Source of the DNA: Oasisia sp. SBJ-2009
Lineage: Eukaryota; Annelida; Polychaeta; Sabellida; Siboglinidae
NCBI GenBank assembly: GCA_964017155.1
Contig: OZ024858.1
Coordinates: 22,083,657 to 22,147,656, forward strand
Reading direction: 5' to 3'
DNA: 64,000 bases
The position numbers and the translations under genes are program-made. Of this stretch, positions 12,674-25,317 are shown one piece after another. The notes beneath the pieces are model-generated. The model searched no databases, was not told the DNA's origin, and worked only from the letters and a program-made list of their open reading frames with translations. How positions within the stretch are numbered: the stretch's first letter is position 1; each line of letters begins with the position of its first letter.

Positions 12674-15240
12674 TGTATTAGGGTAGCCTTAATTGTCTGA
12701 TGGCCACCACACTATTGAGGTGACCCCGAAGCAAGATTAAACTGTATTAATTTAAAGCCTAATATCCAAACCTAGTGTCAGCTCACAAACTGTAATTGAC
12801 ATTCCAATTCCAGTGAGGTCGAGCTCGTGACTTGATATGACGTCACATGGTGTATATCCAGGACACAGTTTGACAAACAAACATTAAAACGTGTCTCATT
12901 ACTGAGGTCTTCTAATGCCAACCAATTGCTGCCCGAGCCAGTGGTCAAAAGTTGGCAGTCTCCCCCGGTCAAGTGTCCACTTGACGGTAGTTCTCTCCTC
13001 ATTCCTGTTTGACCTTCTCTTTTGACCTTCTCTTTGTCCGTCTCATTCTTGTCTCTGCTGTTGCAGTATTGATCCATTGGTCTCATGTTCGGGGGTCACG
13101 TAAGTTCACAGCGTAAAAAATCAATGCAGTGGAGACGTCTGTTGAGTGGAATAGATATTAATGTTCGTTCACACGACTGTTGATGAACTGATGTCTCTGT
13201 TGGTCTTTTGTCGGGTTTTCCTTTTTTGAGAAGATTTGAAGTATATTATAGCTGTGGGTAAAACTTTGGTGGTCAAATTTTTAAATTAACTTACCGTTTT
13301 TGTTTTGGGATGAAATAAGGGCACTGTGATCTACTTGTAATGTTTACCTTGCTAAAACAGTAAAACAGTATAATAAGAAAAGAATTTTGCTGGTAAAGGA
13401 TAAATCTATACAACAGATGAAGTAACAACGTTATCTTTAAGTTGTGTTATTTTAGTAAAGAATGACAATATGTAACAAAACAAGGTACATTTTACAACAT
13501 ATCTGAGGAAGAAAAGAAGTCACTTGTGTAGAACTGGACATTTTTGTAGCTAGTTTTATGCAACTGGTAACTGGTTTAATAGTAAGTATCAGCACTCATC
13601 CAGTTGTACTTGTTGTCAGTGTTTACCCTGGCTGTCTGCCAGTAACTGGCCATGTCACTGCTTGTTAACTTGGCTCAACAACTACTGCCCCAGTTAATGA
13701 TGGCAACTGCCAAAAAGGTAGTTGTTTAGAGAAATTCTGGTGCTGTCTCAGTGCTAGCTGCAGTACTTGGCACTTGGCTGCTGATATTCCGTCATAACAG
13801 ATTGCCTTCTCGCATACACTGTGCAGTTTATATTGTCATCAATCTTTGACATCTTTCATGCCAACAAATACACCACTCATATCTGTCATGCAACATCTGG
13901 GTACAACTACATGGCTGGTCTCGCCTAATTGACAATCACTCCGCTGAGTAACATCACCTAGAAGATAGACTGGTGACAAATTTGCTTTGTGTATGCATCC
14001 CTTATGTAGTGCCTCAGCTTGAAACTGTCAGATGGCAGGGCACTACAGTCATGGTTCAATTCACAGGCATACATGTATAATCATAATTAATATTTATAGT
14101 GTACTCATGGTTTTGATAATGAAACGCAGTTAAAAAATATTCATAAGAAGTAGTGACAAATATTACATGAACATTTTTTTTATTTTGTGTGTGACATGTT
14201 TCAGTGTAAGTTTAATTTTGAATTGTTTTTGTAATATAGTATTATCTGATAAAAAAGGGTGTTCTTATGTAATTTGTAATTTTAGATTTGGCCTGAGAAC
14301 CAATCAGTGTCTCTACCCTATTCTGGGGTAAGCCCACCCTGGTGGTAACGTTGGCAGAGCATTAATTCCCTCCACCCTTCCGGCACCCTGTGAGTGTGAG
14401 GAACTAACAAATGACAGGACAAGCCAGTCAGGACAAACTGTGGTTGACAGGTAATCACTGAGTTGTATAATGGATTTAGACACTGTCTGTGTTATTCTTA
14501 GTGTGTTGTCACTGTTGTGTAAACACAATTGTTCTCGCACGCCAGACACAATCAGTAGAACGTTTCTGTTGGAATAATAAATCGCAAATGCGGTTGGCTG
14601 CCATTTAAGGTCTATAAATAAAGTTAATGAGTGTTTATGGTTCAAAGGAACTTCAGAGAAAATAGTAATGGTTTGATCAGAGAATCCATCAAACTGCCAT
14701 TAGCCAATCAACCCCAGCCAGGTAAATGCTGGTAAAAGCACTAAAACTGTACTGTTTTGGGCTAGGAGGAACAGCTTGCAGATTGAGTCCCCTCAATATT
14801 TTCGTTTTTGTAAGGACTGGAGATAGTGGACAAGCCTCAAGTATTTAGTGAAGGGGGGATTTTTGTGTGCATTTTTACAGCTTCAGGGGGGTAAGGCAAG
14901 TAGGGGGTTTGGAGTGCCGAGTTTCAGGAGGTAAGGCAAGTGATTGGTTTGTGGAGCTTCAGGGGGTGCGAGTGAAGGTGAGGTTTAGGCTACTAGAATG
15001 CAAACATTCGTTCACTTAGGTGGAATGTTTCATTTCATATAGCTGAGCTTCAAGTCCAGACATTGGTAGAAATCAAAGCACAACTATGAAATCAACCGTG
15101 ACTGTTGGCTGTGGAGATCACTGCCATGGAGGACGTCAGATGCTGATAAACAGGGGCTGTAAACTCATTACAGCATGCATGCTTAATAGAATGAATATGG
15201 TAGTTATTAATAAAAATATTAATTTGCATTCTTCAGACAT
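12674..15240. other. Unique non-coding stretch
   Basis: About 2.5 kb without supported genes. Contents include a dispersed 45-bp repeat (14288-14332, listed separately) and a G-rich patch (14870-14960) with the block AGGTAAGGCAAGT recurring. Short ORFs here lack splice sites and family motifs. Confidence 0.5.
14288..14332 (+). repeat. Dispersed 45-bp repeat, copy 1
   Basis: The block beginning TTGGCCTGAGAACCAATCAG and ending TTCTGGGGTAAG recurs in the opposite orientation at 57198-57242 with only two or three differences. Flanks do not align, so it is the conserved core or end of an unidentified dispersed element. Confidence 0.75.
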
Positions 15241-15243
<3 letters not shown>

Positions 15244-15300
<57 letters not shown>

Positions 15301-15524
15301 TGTGTGTGTGTGTGTGGTGTGGTGTGGTGTGGTGTGGTGGTGTGGTGTGGTGTGGTGTGGTGTGGTGTGGTGTGGTGTGGTGTGGTGTGGTGTGGTGTGG
15401 TGTGGTGTGTGTGTGTGGTTCAAATAATATATATATAAATATATATATATATATAAATATATATATATAAATATGTGTGTGTGTGTGGTTCAAATAATAT
15501 ATATATAAATATATATATATATAA

Positions 15525-15571
<47 letters not shown>
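15244..15571. repeat. Compound microsatellite: (TG)n, (GTGTG)n, AT-rich block, (TG)n
   Basis: A (TG)n tract of about 80 bp changes to GTGGT pentamers (about 15316-15410). It is followed by two near copies of a block starting TGTGTGTGGTTCAAATAATA with ATATAA runs, and then another (TG)n. Cys/Val and His/Thr frames here are meaningless. Confidence 0.95.
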
Positions 15572-15573
<2 letters not shown>

Positions 15574-15685
15574 GATGTCTTTGAGCGTGTTCCCTGAAAG
15601 ATGGTCAGCACAACAAGATGAAGAACTTGAATAATTCATCAGGATTTATCTCACTAAAGGTCTCACTGAGACAGTTGCTGACTCA

Positions 15686-16768
15686 CGTTTGGTTAGTTAT
15701 TCTGCATTTGGTTAGTTATTCTGCATTTGGTTAGTTATTCTGCATTTGGTTAGTTATTCTGCATTTGGGTAGTTATTCTGCGTTTGGTTAGTTATTCTGT
15801 GTTTGGTTAGTTATTCTGCGTTTGATTAGTTATTCTGCATTTGATTAGTTATTCTGCATTTGATTGGTTATTCTGCATTTGATTAGTTATTCTGTGTTTG
15901 GTTGGTTATTCTGCGTTTCGTTGGCTATTCTGTGTTTGGTTGGTTATTCTGTGTTTGGTTGGTTATTCTGTGTTTGGTTGGTTATTCTGCGTTTGGTTGG
16001 TTATTCTGTGTTTGGTTGGTTATTCTGCGTTTGGTTGGTTATTCTGCGTTTGGTTGGTTATTCTGCGTTTGGTTGGTTATTCTGCGTTTGGTTGGTTATT
16101 CTGCGTTTGGTTGGTTATTCTGTGTTTGGTTGGTTATTCTGTGTTTGGTTGGTTATTCTGCTTTTGGTTGGTTATTCTGCGTTTGGTTGGTTATTCTGCG
16201 TTTGGTTAGTTATTCTGCGTTTGATTGGTTATTCTGCATTTGATTAGTTATTCTGGGTTTGGTTGGTTATTCTGCGTTTCGTTGGCTATTCTGTGTTTGG
16301 TTGGTTATTCTGTGTTTGGTTGGCTATTCTGTGTTTGGTTGGTTATTCTGTGTTTGGTTGGTTATTCTGTGTTTGGTTGGTTATTCTGTGTTTGGTTGGT
16401 TATTCTGTGTTTGGTTGGTTATTCTGTGTTTGGTTGGTTATTCTGTGTTTGGTTGGTTATTCTGTGTTTGGTTGGTTATTCTGCGTTTGGTTGGCTATTC
16501 TGCGTTTGGTTGGTTATTCTGCGTTTGGTTGGCTATTCTGCGTTTGGTTGGTTATTCTGCGTTTGGTTGGTTATTCTGCGTTTGGTTGGTTATTCTGCGT
16601 TTGGTTGGTTATTCTGTGTTTGGTTGGTTATTCTGTGTTTGGTTGGTTATTCTGCTTTTGGTTGGTTATTCTGCTTTTGGTTGGTTATTCTGCGTTTGGT
16701 TGGTTATTCTGCATTTGGTTAGTTATTCTGCATTTGGTTAGTTATTCTGCGTTTGGTTAGTTATTCCT
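15686..16768. repeat. 19-bp minisatellite array, 1.1 kb
   Basis: About 57 units of GGTTGGTTATTCTGCGTTT. GCGTTT, GTGTTT and GCATTT variants are grouped. The left edge of 15864-15960 is nearly repeated at 16225-16320, so a block of about 19 units (361 bp) was duplicated as a whole. Three plus frames are open with the same Trp/Leu/Cys motif, which is a repeat artefact. Confidence 0.96.
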
Positions 16769-17206
16769 CATCACATACCTTTAACTAGAAATCATAGGTG
16801 ACTGTGATCTTGATAGAAGACACGACCTCTATGTACTAGGTGATAGCAGCTACACCTCACTCACTGCCCAGAGACATCCCACCTCACTCACTGCCCAGAG
16901 ACATCCCACCTCAGCCCTCACACCTCATGTCTCCTGGGGAATCTCCCACAATGTCAACCAACCCTTCATCATCACACCTACGTGACCTTGTTGGCACCTT
17001 GCTGGCCGCTGTATGATGACAGTGGGATGGGGGAGGGGCAGTCAGGGGATTGGCAGGGATCACTGCAGACTGCCTCAATGGATCACTGATGTGATTGAGT
17101 CAGTGACTGCAGCAGACAGTGTGTGTCTATTTATAGCGCATGTTGCTCTTGTCAGTTCCTGGCATGATCAGAGGCAGTGATACAGGCAGAAACAGGCTCT
17201 GGACAC

Positions 17207-17600
17207 AGTAGAGGCTGAGTGAGGGGGCACTAGATACAGGCTGTGTGAGGGGGCACTGGATACAGGCTGTGTGAGGGGGCACTAGATACAGGCTGTGTGA
17301 GGGGGCACTGGATACAGGCTGTGTGAGGGGGCACTAGATACAGGCTGTGTGAGGGGGCACTAGATACAGGCTGTGTGAGGGGGCACTAGATACAGGCTGT
17401 GTGAGGGGGCACTAGATACAGGCTGTGTGAGGGGGCACTGGATACAGGCTGTGTGAGGGGGCACTGGATACAGATAGGGTAGACCTGAACAAATGGTACT
17501 AGTCAGGTAGGGTAGATTGGAACAGGTGGCACTGAACAGGTAGGGTAGAACGGAACAAGTGGTACTTGGCAGGTAGGGTAGAATGGAACAGGTAGATCAT
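17207..17600. repeat. 26-bp minisatellite followed by a short ~33-bp repeat
   Basis: About ten units with core CTGTGTGAGGGGGCACTAGA run to 17475. A different degenerate unit (core GGTAGGGTAGAACGGAACA) then follows, with about four copies to about 17600. Confidence 0.9.
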
Positions 17601-18475
17601 GGGTAAGATGAAGTGATTGTCAGAGGGCAAATCAAGAAATAAATAATGACAGGTGAAAGCCATTATATGCAATGACGTATATACCGGGTATATACTCCTC
17701 CCACCCTGATTGTTGTTATCATGTTGCCATATCAAGTATTTTCAGCATGAACTCTGGCAATCTGCTAATACCCGCATTTTCCAACAACTGTCAACATTGA
17801 TTGAGCAGAAAGGTTGATTTAGTGTCAGCATCAGCAAACAATGTGTATTGTTGTTAGCTGGAGGGTGCAGTGTTTACTTGGCAACCAAATGTTTGGCATC
17901 AGCCAGTCCTGCTGGCAGAATCCTCTCTCTCACCAGTTTGTGATGGCTATAATTCTAGCTGATATCACTATTCAGTGAGTTCAGTTTGTCTGGGAATCAT
18001 ACCTGGTGAGTTTGTTGTTTTATTTGCTGCGACCTTGGGGTCATGTTTATTTTGTTTATATCCTCTTCTTAGGTGTAAGCCATTAATTCCCTGACTTTAC
18101 CACCCCTATGGTGATATAGACAGGGTCAAAATACTAAACTACCAATGGCTGCCACACAACCTTGGCATCTGCCAGTATTCTAGGGAGGTCACTACAGACC
18201 TGTCCTCAGAATCTAGGACAAGGTCCTGAATAAGGAAAGAATGAACTATGGGCCACATACCAGGGCTGTTGTGATGACAGATGTTACAGCAAGTACTGAA
18301 GATTCAGTTCCTGACGATGGCCATCAGTGACAGTCGAAACATCGATGTGAGCCAAAAGTTATTAGTTGTGAAATAAGGAATTTTGATGTAAAAGAGCATT
18401 TTTCCAACTTTATGTGCATGTGTGTGTATGTGTCATCACTGTTATATCAATTATAACGTAAGTCCCTGTGATAAT
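17601..18475. other. Unique non-coding stretch
   Basis: No gene seen. Near 18312 there is CCTGACGATGGCCATCAG followed by CAGTCGAAACATCGA, a layout resembling the terminal repeat of Penelope-like elements and treated under findings. Confidence 0.4.
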
Positions 18476-19710
18476 ATATGTGAGGCATTCCCACAAAATC
18501 AGTCACATGTCGCCAGAAAGCAAATTTGAGATATTTATACCACGCGAAAGCCAAAATAATTGTCTTTCATTTCATGTATTATAAATTATGATGCCTGAAA
18601 AATTGGCGATATTATGCTAGTTTGAACATTGTTTTGATGAAAAAGTGAAATCTGAGAAAAACGCTCTTAAAGATTGGCTATACAAACACAAAGGATACGG
18701 GCACTTTTATGTAGGCTAGAGTACTCAAATTTGGACTGTGTTATGTAGACATAGTCTGTTGTTTGTGTATACATTTTCAAGTTATTGCTTTGGCGAATTC
18801 AGTCATTGTTGAGCTCTCAGTGTCAACAACAATCACTGCCAGGTGGGTCTCTGTTTGGTCAAGTGCGTTGCGTCAGTGACCTGCGATTTGCAATCATCCT
18901 CGCTCTCTTCTTCTATTATTTCGGATTCCGATGAATCCTTGTCATCACTTACTTAACTTTGCCACAAATAATCGTTTAGGAAACGATCTAACTCTAAGGC
19001 TAAACCTGCGCTGTCATCAGTGAATGACAGCTCCCTCAGTCACTGAGCTCAGAACGACACCCAATATTTCGATTCAACAGCCGAGCCAATTCAACTTCGT
19101 TGGTACAACCAGTTGTCAACGATATACTTATTCAATAGCAAATCCACATAAAAGCGCACAGTCTTAAGATACTGCTATAAAACAACAAATCAATGGCAAT
19201 TCCACCACGTAAACAATCCAAACAAACCGATCTTCACAGACAAATGGAACGGAAATGGATATCGTCCAATAGCCAACACGTATCGGGTCACGTGGTAGCA
19301 ACATGCCGCTTTGAATACAATCTATAGGTGCTTCTGATAGGTTGGTTTTGCATTTTACCGCGAAAGCTGTTCTATATTCGGAGAGCTGATATTCTTCGCT
19401 TTCTGACGATGTATGGAATATGGCGATCGACCGAGGCAGGATTCAGATATGGGCACTTGAAAAAGTCAAATGTTTTGCCTTTTTTTGCTCATTCTCCTAA
19501 CACGAAATTAAGTCCTGTAACTAAAGTGTCATTTATTGATATTTACAATTAACATTTTGATAAAAGGAACCGTGAAAGATGAACTATTTTTAATGTAGAT
19601 AGTATAAAAATCTCAAAATCGTCCGTATCAACCTGCATTTATTAATTGGCTCGTGCAACGTAATTGGAATATGCGACATCCGACTGATTTCGTCGGAATG
19701 CCTCACATAT
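18476..19710. mobile_element. TIR DNA transposon, 1235 bp, probably non-autonomous
   Basis: The ends are inverted copies of each other: 18476-18514 starts ATATGTGAGGCATTCC, and 19672-19710 reads the same on the minus strand with about 34 of 39 positions matching. Weaker similarity (TTGAGAT, TTTATAC) continues inwards for about 30 bp. Flanks allow a TA target duplication, but this is not certain. Inside, one 74-codon frame (19328-19552) and an acidic minus-strand stretch near 18905-18950 might be transposase remains; no catalytic motif is visible. The terminus GAGGCATTCC plus AAATCAGTC resembles that of the MITE at 29321-29622. Confidence 0.75.
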
Positions 19711-20360
19711 GTTCATTCAAGCAGTACAGCCTCTATTAGAGTAACTCTATATTAAGGTCATCCTATATTAAGGTCACTATTATGTCCATCCTCGTTATGG
19801 TCATCTTCTATTAAGGTCACCATATATTAAGATCACCCTATGTCTATTTCACTTACAGCATAGGACATTAGTCATGTTAATATGATCTAAAGAGTGAGCA
19901 AAATGGTACAAAAACATTTGTTTATTTTGTTCTTGGATACTCATATTTGGTGTGTGGCCGCAGAATGACCAATAGCCACAAAGACTGTCTCATGTCTACG
20001 CTCTACCTATGACTGTTTCATCTGTGGTCACACTGTCACATAATGACTTGTAAGTCGGATGTGTGTTTGAGGTATCCATGTCAAAGTTCTACCCACATCC
20101 TGCTGTTAAGAGTCCAACCACACTGGCTCTCTCCTACACATACTACAGCTTACTTAAGTGTGTGTGGGTGTGTGTGCGTTTGCGTGTGTATGTGTATTTG
20201 GATAGTCATCGTTTACGTACGTGAACAATGCTGTCACATGGATTCTGAATGTCTGTTTAGGATACGTTTCTCCTCCAAGAACCTTGAATAAAGTTGTCCA
20301 CGTTATTTTGTGTTTTCATAATGTTCTGTCACACAATTACAGATTTCATAATTCAATTTA
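19711..20360. other. Unique stretch with a short degenerate repeat
   Basis: At about 19730-19845, five or six imperfect units of TATATTAAGGTCACC occur. The rest is non-repetitive and shows no gene. Confidence 0.5.
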
Positions 20361-20428
<68 letters not shown>

Positions 20429-20580
20429 ATACGTGTGTGTGTGCGGGCATGTGTGGTATGTGTGTGTGGTGTGTAATGTGTGTGTGTATGTGCGTGCGCA
20501 TGTGTGTGTACATGTGTAATGTGCATGCGTGCGTGTGTGCATGCGTGCGTGTGTGCATGCGTGCGTGTGTATGGGTGCAG
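20361..20580. repeat. (TG)n microsatellite with degenerate TGTGCATGCG extension
   Basis: About 33 pure TG dinucleotides to about 20427, followed by imperfect TG with CATGCGTGCG blocks. Alternating purine-pyrimidine sequence of this length could adopt Z-DNA. Confidence 0.95.
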
Positions 20581-20825
20581 TGCACATTTCATAGAAATGT
20601 AGTCTGCCCCTATCTCAGATGTGGTCAGCTGGTGGTCTCACACATTATCCCACACGTTACAGGGTGGGGGACAGGGGAAGAGTCCCTGCAGTGTAGCCCA
20701 CTGCCCCCCCCCCCCAAATGTAGCTGCTGGACCCCCAGTGTAGCCTCCAGCAGGGCCACTGGGTGTGTTGATCTCAACATCCTATCATGTTGGTTGGTTC
20801 TGCACACCCACAGCCATTAAGATAC

Positions 20826-21512
20826 CTTGATGAAGGGTGTCCTCAGCCATTCACTGAGGGTGTCCTCAGCCACTGACTGAGGGTGTCCTCAGCCACTGAC
20901 TGAGGGTGTTCTCAGCCACTGACTGAGGGTGTTCTCAGCCACTGACTGAGGGTGTCCTCAGCCACTGACTGAGGGTGTCCTCAGCCACTGACTGAGGGTG
21001 TCCTCAGCCACTGACTGAGGGTGTCCTCAGCCACTGACTGAGGGTGTCCTCAGCCACTGACTGAGGGTGTCCTCAGCCACTGACTGAGGGTGTCCTCAGC
21101 CACTGACTGAGGGTGTCCTCAGCCACTGACTGAGGGTGTCCTCAGCCACTGACTGAGGGTGTTCTCAGCCACTGACTGAGGGTGTCCTCAGCCACTGACT
21201 GAGGGTGTCCTCAGCCATTCACTGAGGGTGTCCTCAGCCACTGACTGAGGGTGTCCTCAGCCACTGACTGAGGGTGTCCTCAGCCACTGACTGAGGGTGT
21301 CCTCAGCCACTGACTGAGGGTGTCCTCAGCCACTGACTGAGGGTGTCCTCAGCCACTGACTGAGGGTGTCCTCAGCCACTGACTGAGGGTGTCCTCAGCC
21401 ACTGACTGAGGGTGTCCTCAGCCACTGACTGAGGGTGTCCTCAGCCACTGACTGAGGGTGTCCTCAGCCACTGACTGAGGGTGTCCTCAGCCACTGACTG
21501 AGGGTGTCCTCA
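20826..21512. repeat. 23-bp minisatellite with a hairpin-forming unit
   Basis: About 30 almost identical units of TGAGGGTGTCCTCAG plus CCACTGAC. Each holds TGAGG-GTGT-CCTCA, a perfect 5-bp stem with a 4-nt loop. Rare variants (GTTCTCAG, CCATTCAC) recur at intervals, so groups of units were duplicated. Confidence 0.96.
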
Positions 21513-21903
21513 GGCATTCACTTAGGACCAGGGCTTTATGCAGGATAAAATTATTGCGTCACATGTTATGGTGGACACATGGATGTTAACTGTTATGCTA
21601 GTTTACAAACTTTCAAGTTGTGCCTGATGACCTGAAAACATACATATGACACCATTTACACTCACTTTCAAGACATAACTAACAATATCTATGGTTTTGG
21701 AAGACCTTTTTTTGCTCCTTCTTTTTTTACCCTCCTCAACCCGTCCACCCATATTTCTACCCGTCCATATTCGTTTTTACCCGTCCAAATGACGGGTGGA
21801 CGGGTCTCTACATACAGCTATGCTGAGGACAGACAGTGGGAGACAGTGAGGCTGTGATCTCAGGCACTGGTTGGTGCCAGTCTGCAGTTGTCACTGATGA
21901 CAT

Positions 21904-21958
21904 CTGAAGGTTTCTTTTTATGGTATAAATATATGAGACCATGAAAAGAAACCTTCAG
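21904..21958. other. 21-bp near-perfect hairpin
   Basis: The arm 21904-21924 (CTGAAGGTTTCTTTTTATGGT without its last base is 20 nt) pairs with 21938-21958 over 21 bp with a single G:T wobble. The 13-nt loop is ATAAATATATGAG. The surrounding sequence does not extend the pairing much. It could be a miRNA-like precursor or a MITE remnant. Confidence 0.7.
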
Positions 21959-22529
21959 AACATGACTGACACATCCTACGTGGGCAGTGAGTGTGTGTCA
22001 GTTTGGAGGTGAGTTACTCTCAGGGTACGTCAAGTAACAAACTAACTTAATCTACAATGTATATTGTAGCCGTAGAGGCGACATGTACAGAACATTTAAT
22101 TGAGTTTTTACTGCAGTGCACAGAACTGCACATATCAATATCATTACATATTTGGTTACCAAAACGAACTATCTTAATGATTTTGAGAGCTTTGTCATCT
22201 GAGGTGACGTATCCCACTGAGAGACCCGTAGTGACGGAGGTGGGCCCTCTGTGACCCTGTGGACAGTCACTGGGCACTTTAATGTGTTGTAGGTCAGGTT
22301 ATATTTTACTCTGGCTTGTACGTGGAACACTGGCTCAAAGTTGGTGTTTGTATTTGTGTTGACACACAGAGTTGGAGGGTCCAGGGGTGTGAGGAGAGAA
22401 ACATGAGTGCACTGCGTTGCTAGTCAGTTATATGTATGTGCCTGGATGTAGTGATCGTTGTAAGAAATGTATTTATTATACAGCATATTTATGCCTACAT
22501 GTGTGTAGATATACATGTATAGTGTATGT

Positions 22530-22765
22530 GTAGTGTATATCACAATGTCATGTTGTGTGACATGACAGTGTCATGTTGTGTGACATCATTGTGTCATGTT
22601 GTGTGACATCACCGTGTCATGTTATGTGACATGATAGTGTCATGTTGTGTGACATCACAGTGTCATGTTGTGTGATATCACAGTGTCATGTTGTGTGACA
22701 TCACTGTGTCATGTTGTGTGACATCACAGTGTCATGTTGTGTGACATCACAGTGTCTTGTTGGTC
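22530..22765. repeat. 23-bp minisatellite with a self-complementary unit
   Basis: About ten units of GTGTCATGTTGTGTGACATC type. TGTCA and TGACA in each unit can pair around a short loop. Substitutions concentrate in the CACAG/CATTG segment. Confidence 0.9.
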
Positions 22766-23199
22766 TTCTCTTTTTGTAAACACATCCATAGACACATAAA
22801 CACTGGATTAGACTGAGCTGGTGTATTGACACAGGCCTGTCTTGTGTCAACATGGTAGAGATGCTCTCTCCTGGCTCAGTAGTTGTCTTTCTATTGTGTC
22901 TGGCCTGACCACTCCACAGATAGGTCAACATCATTGTATGCCTAGGTGTGTGGCTGTGTGTATGCCAGCCCTCACAAGTAGATGCTCAAGTTTGTATCTT
23001 GAGATAGGGATGCCTGGTGCATCAACACAGAGGTATATGTGTCAATCCATCGAGGCTATAAGTATAAGACAGACAGACAGACAGACCTGGTGTTGAGGAT
23101 TTGTTTCGACAGCAAGAGGCCACAGAGAAGACCACACACAGTTGCAGAGTAAGACAAGTTCTTTTGCACTAGAACAGTAACACTACAGGACTCTAGTGT
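22766..23199. other. Unique non-coding stretch
   Basis: No supported gene. A short frame (22842-23096) has no splice context or recognised motif. Confidence 0.4.
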
Positions 23200-23815
23200 G
23201 ATAATAGAGACTGTCTGGGCTACAATAGAGACTATCTTAGGGGTCACATTTGAGACTGTCTCAGAGGCCACAGTAGAGACTGTCTTGGGGCTACAGTAGA
23301 GACTGTCTCAGAGGCTACAGTAGAGACTTTGTCAGGGGCTACTGTAGAGACTGTCTCAGAGGCTACAGTAGAGACTGTCTCAGGGGCTACAGTAGAGACT
23401 GTCTCAGGGGCTACAGTAGAGACTGTCTCAGAGGCTACAGTAGAGACTGTCTCAGGGACCACAGTAGAGACTGTCGTGGGGCTACAGTAGAGACTGTCTC
23501 AGGGGTAACAGTAGAGACTGTCTCAGGGGCTACAGTAGAGACTGTCTCAGGGGTAACAGTAGAGACTGTCTCAGGGGCTACTGTAGAAACTGTCTCAGGG
23601 ACAACAGTAGAGACTGTCTCAGGGGCTACAGTAGAGACTGTCTCAGGGGCAACAGTAGAGACTGTCTCAGGGGCTACAGTAGAGACTGTCTCAGGGGTAC
23701 AGTAGAGACTGTGAGTGTCTCAGGGGCTCAGTAGAGACTGCCTCAGGAGGTAACAGTAGAGACTGTCTCGGGGGCTACAGTAGAGACTGTTTCAGGGGCT
23801 ACAGTAGAGACTGTC
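23200..23815. repeat. 24-bp minisatellite
   Basis: About 25 imperfect units of GAGACTGTCTCAGGGGCTAC, with GAGGCTACAG, GGGTAACAG and deletion variants. One minus-strand frame is open because 24 is divisible by three. Confidence 0.93.
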
Positions 23816-25317
23816 TCACTCTGCAATAGAGAGTATCATTTACAATTTGGGAAATAAAATTTTGGAAAATAAGGATCAATCCAAAAGTATATCTGAGCTG
23901 TACATTTTCATTATAATTCATCAAAAATATCAAAATGCCCATATATCTGATTTGATAGTCAGTTAAACAAAAATGTAACATGTTCTTTGCTGAAACATGT
24001 TTTTGACTTGAAGAAATGTTTTAATTGGTTCGCCAACTTATGCACAGGTGTATTATCATTGTTTTGTTTTTATCCCATATCGACATCTACAATTATTGAA
24101 AATATACTTCAACAAAATCTTAACTGGAGTTTATAGGAAATGAGTCTAGCAACAATCATATTTCCTCTTTGTTTGCTATATAGGTTGTCCTCCAAATTTG
24201 TATTTATATCATGAATACAAAAAAACAGAAACTAAACAAAATCTACATTTGATGCAAATCTATGTTAAAATGTGATGTGACCAAATTCCTACCAAAATAA
24301 AAATCTGTGTTGCACACAATAAATACATTAAATACACCGGCTGTCTGCGTGAAATACTTCAGGTTCCAGTCACAGCCACAGACAGCCATGTGGCTGAGGC
24401 AATGCTAACTGGGTTTGTAGATGACATTACGGATAAAAACATCTTCGTTCAGCCATTCGTGGCGTAGCGCTCCATTCTCGATCGATTTAGTCCGGCACAA
24501 ATCAGGTTTTTTGGTGTTTAAATTTGCAGCGTGTGAATAACTTAAACTTCTCGATTGATTTAGCTCACTGCGAATGAGATTTGTGGCTCATGCAAAGTTA
24601 CAGACTCAGTCCTTGATTGATTTACTTTCTACATGTCAGAGTCAGACTCACAAGCCCTCACACTTGTCACGTTTGAATGCTATAAGACACATGTGGCTGG
24701 TGTAAGTAAGGAGTCCACGCTGTTGTTAAAAATCATAAATTGTTTTACTTTGGTGGTTAGACAATTGTTAGATAGCAAACGTGTTAGTTGTAAAACGTGT
24801 TGTGATATTGTTTACCAGACCTGGTTATTTCACTAAGAATAAATAATATTGGCACGTACTTGTAATAGTGGGATTACATGTTATTTCACCAAGTAAATAA
24901 CATGGACTTGTACCAGGAGGATTACTTGTCACATCACATACCATGGCAGTTAACTTGAAATGAGATAATACAATTATTTAATCAATAATACAGTGTATGT
25001 TTCCTAAAGGATCAACATCCACACCCGTCTTCTAGCTGAGGTTTAATCAATAAGTGACATTGTCAGCAATGATCGATTGTGTTTCTGCAAGTTAATTTAA
25101 TGTCTGAAATGTCCACCAGGGACCTGGGTACTTATCATCTCATGTCTTTTGTGCCAGCAAGTTCGCAACTTAAAGGAAATAAAAACACCAATTGCTTGAA
25201 TCAATATTATAATACATGCTCCACAAAGCCAAAAATAATAAAAACATCAATGAATTAGAAATGCCACATTTTGTGCAATGCCACTGGATTTTTTCGATCA
25301 TGTATATTTTGGCCGCA
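23816..25317. other. Unique AT-rich non-coding stretch
   Basis: No supported gene or repeat. The patches with CGATTGATTTA (near 24483, 24550 and 24612) look like a weakly repeated ~60-bp block. Confidence 0.45.

Noticed and set aside
20826..21512. Regular direct repeats that could suggest a CRISPR array
   Set aside because: Units are contiguous with no unique spacers, and the DNA is eukaryotic. The same holds for every other array in the window.
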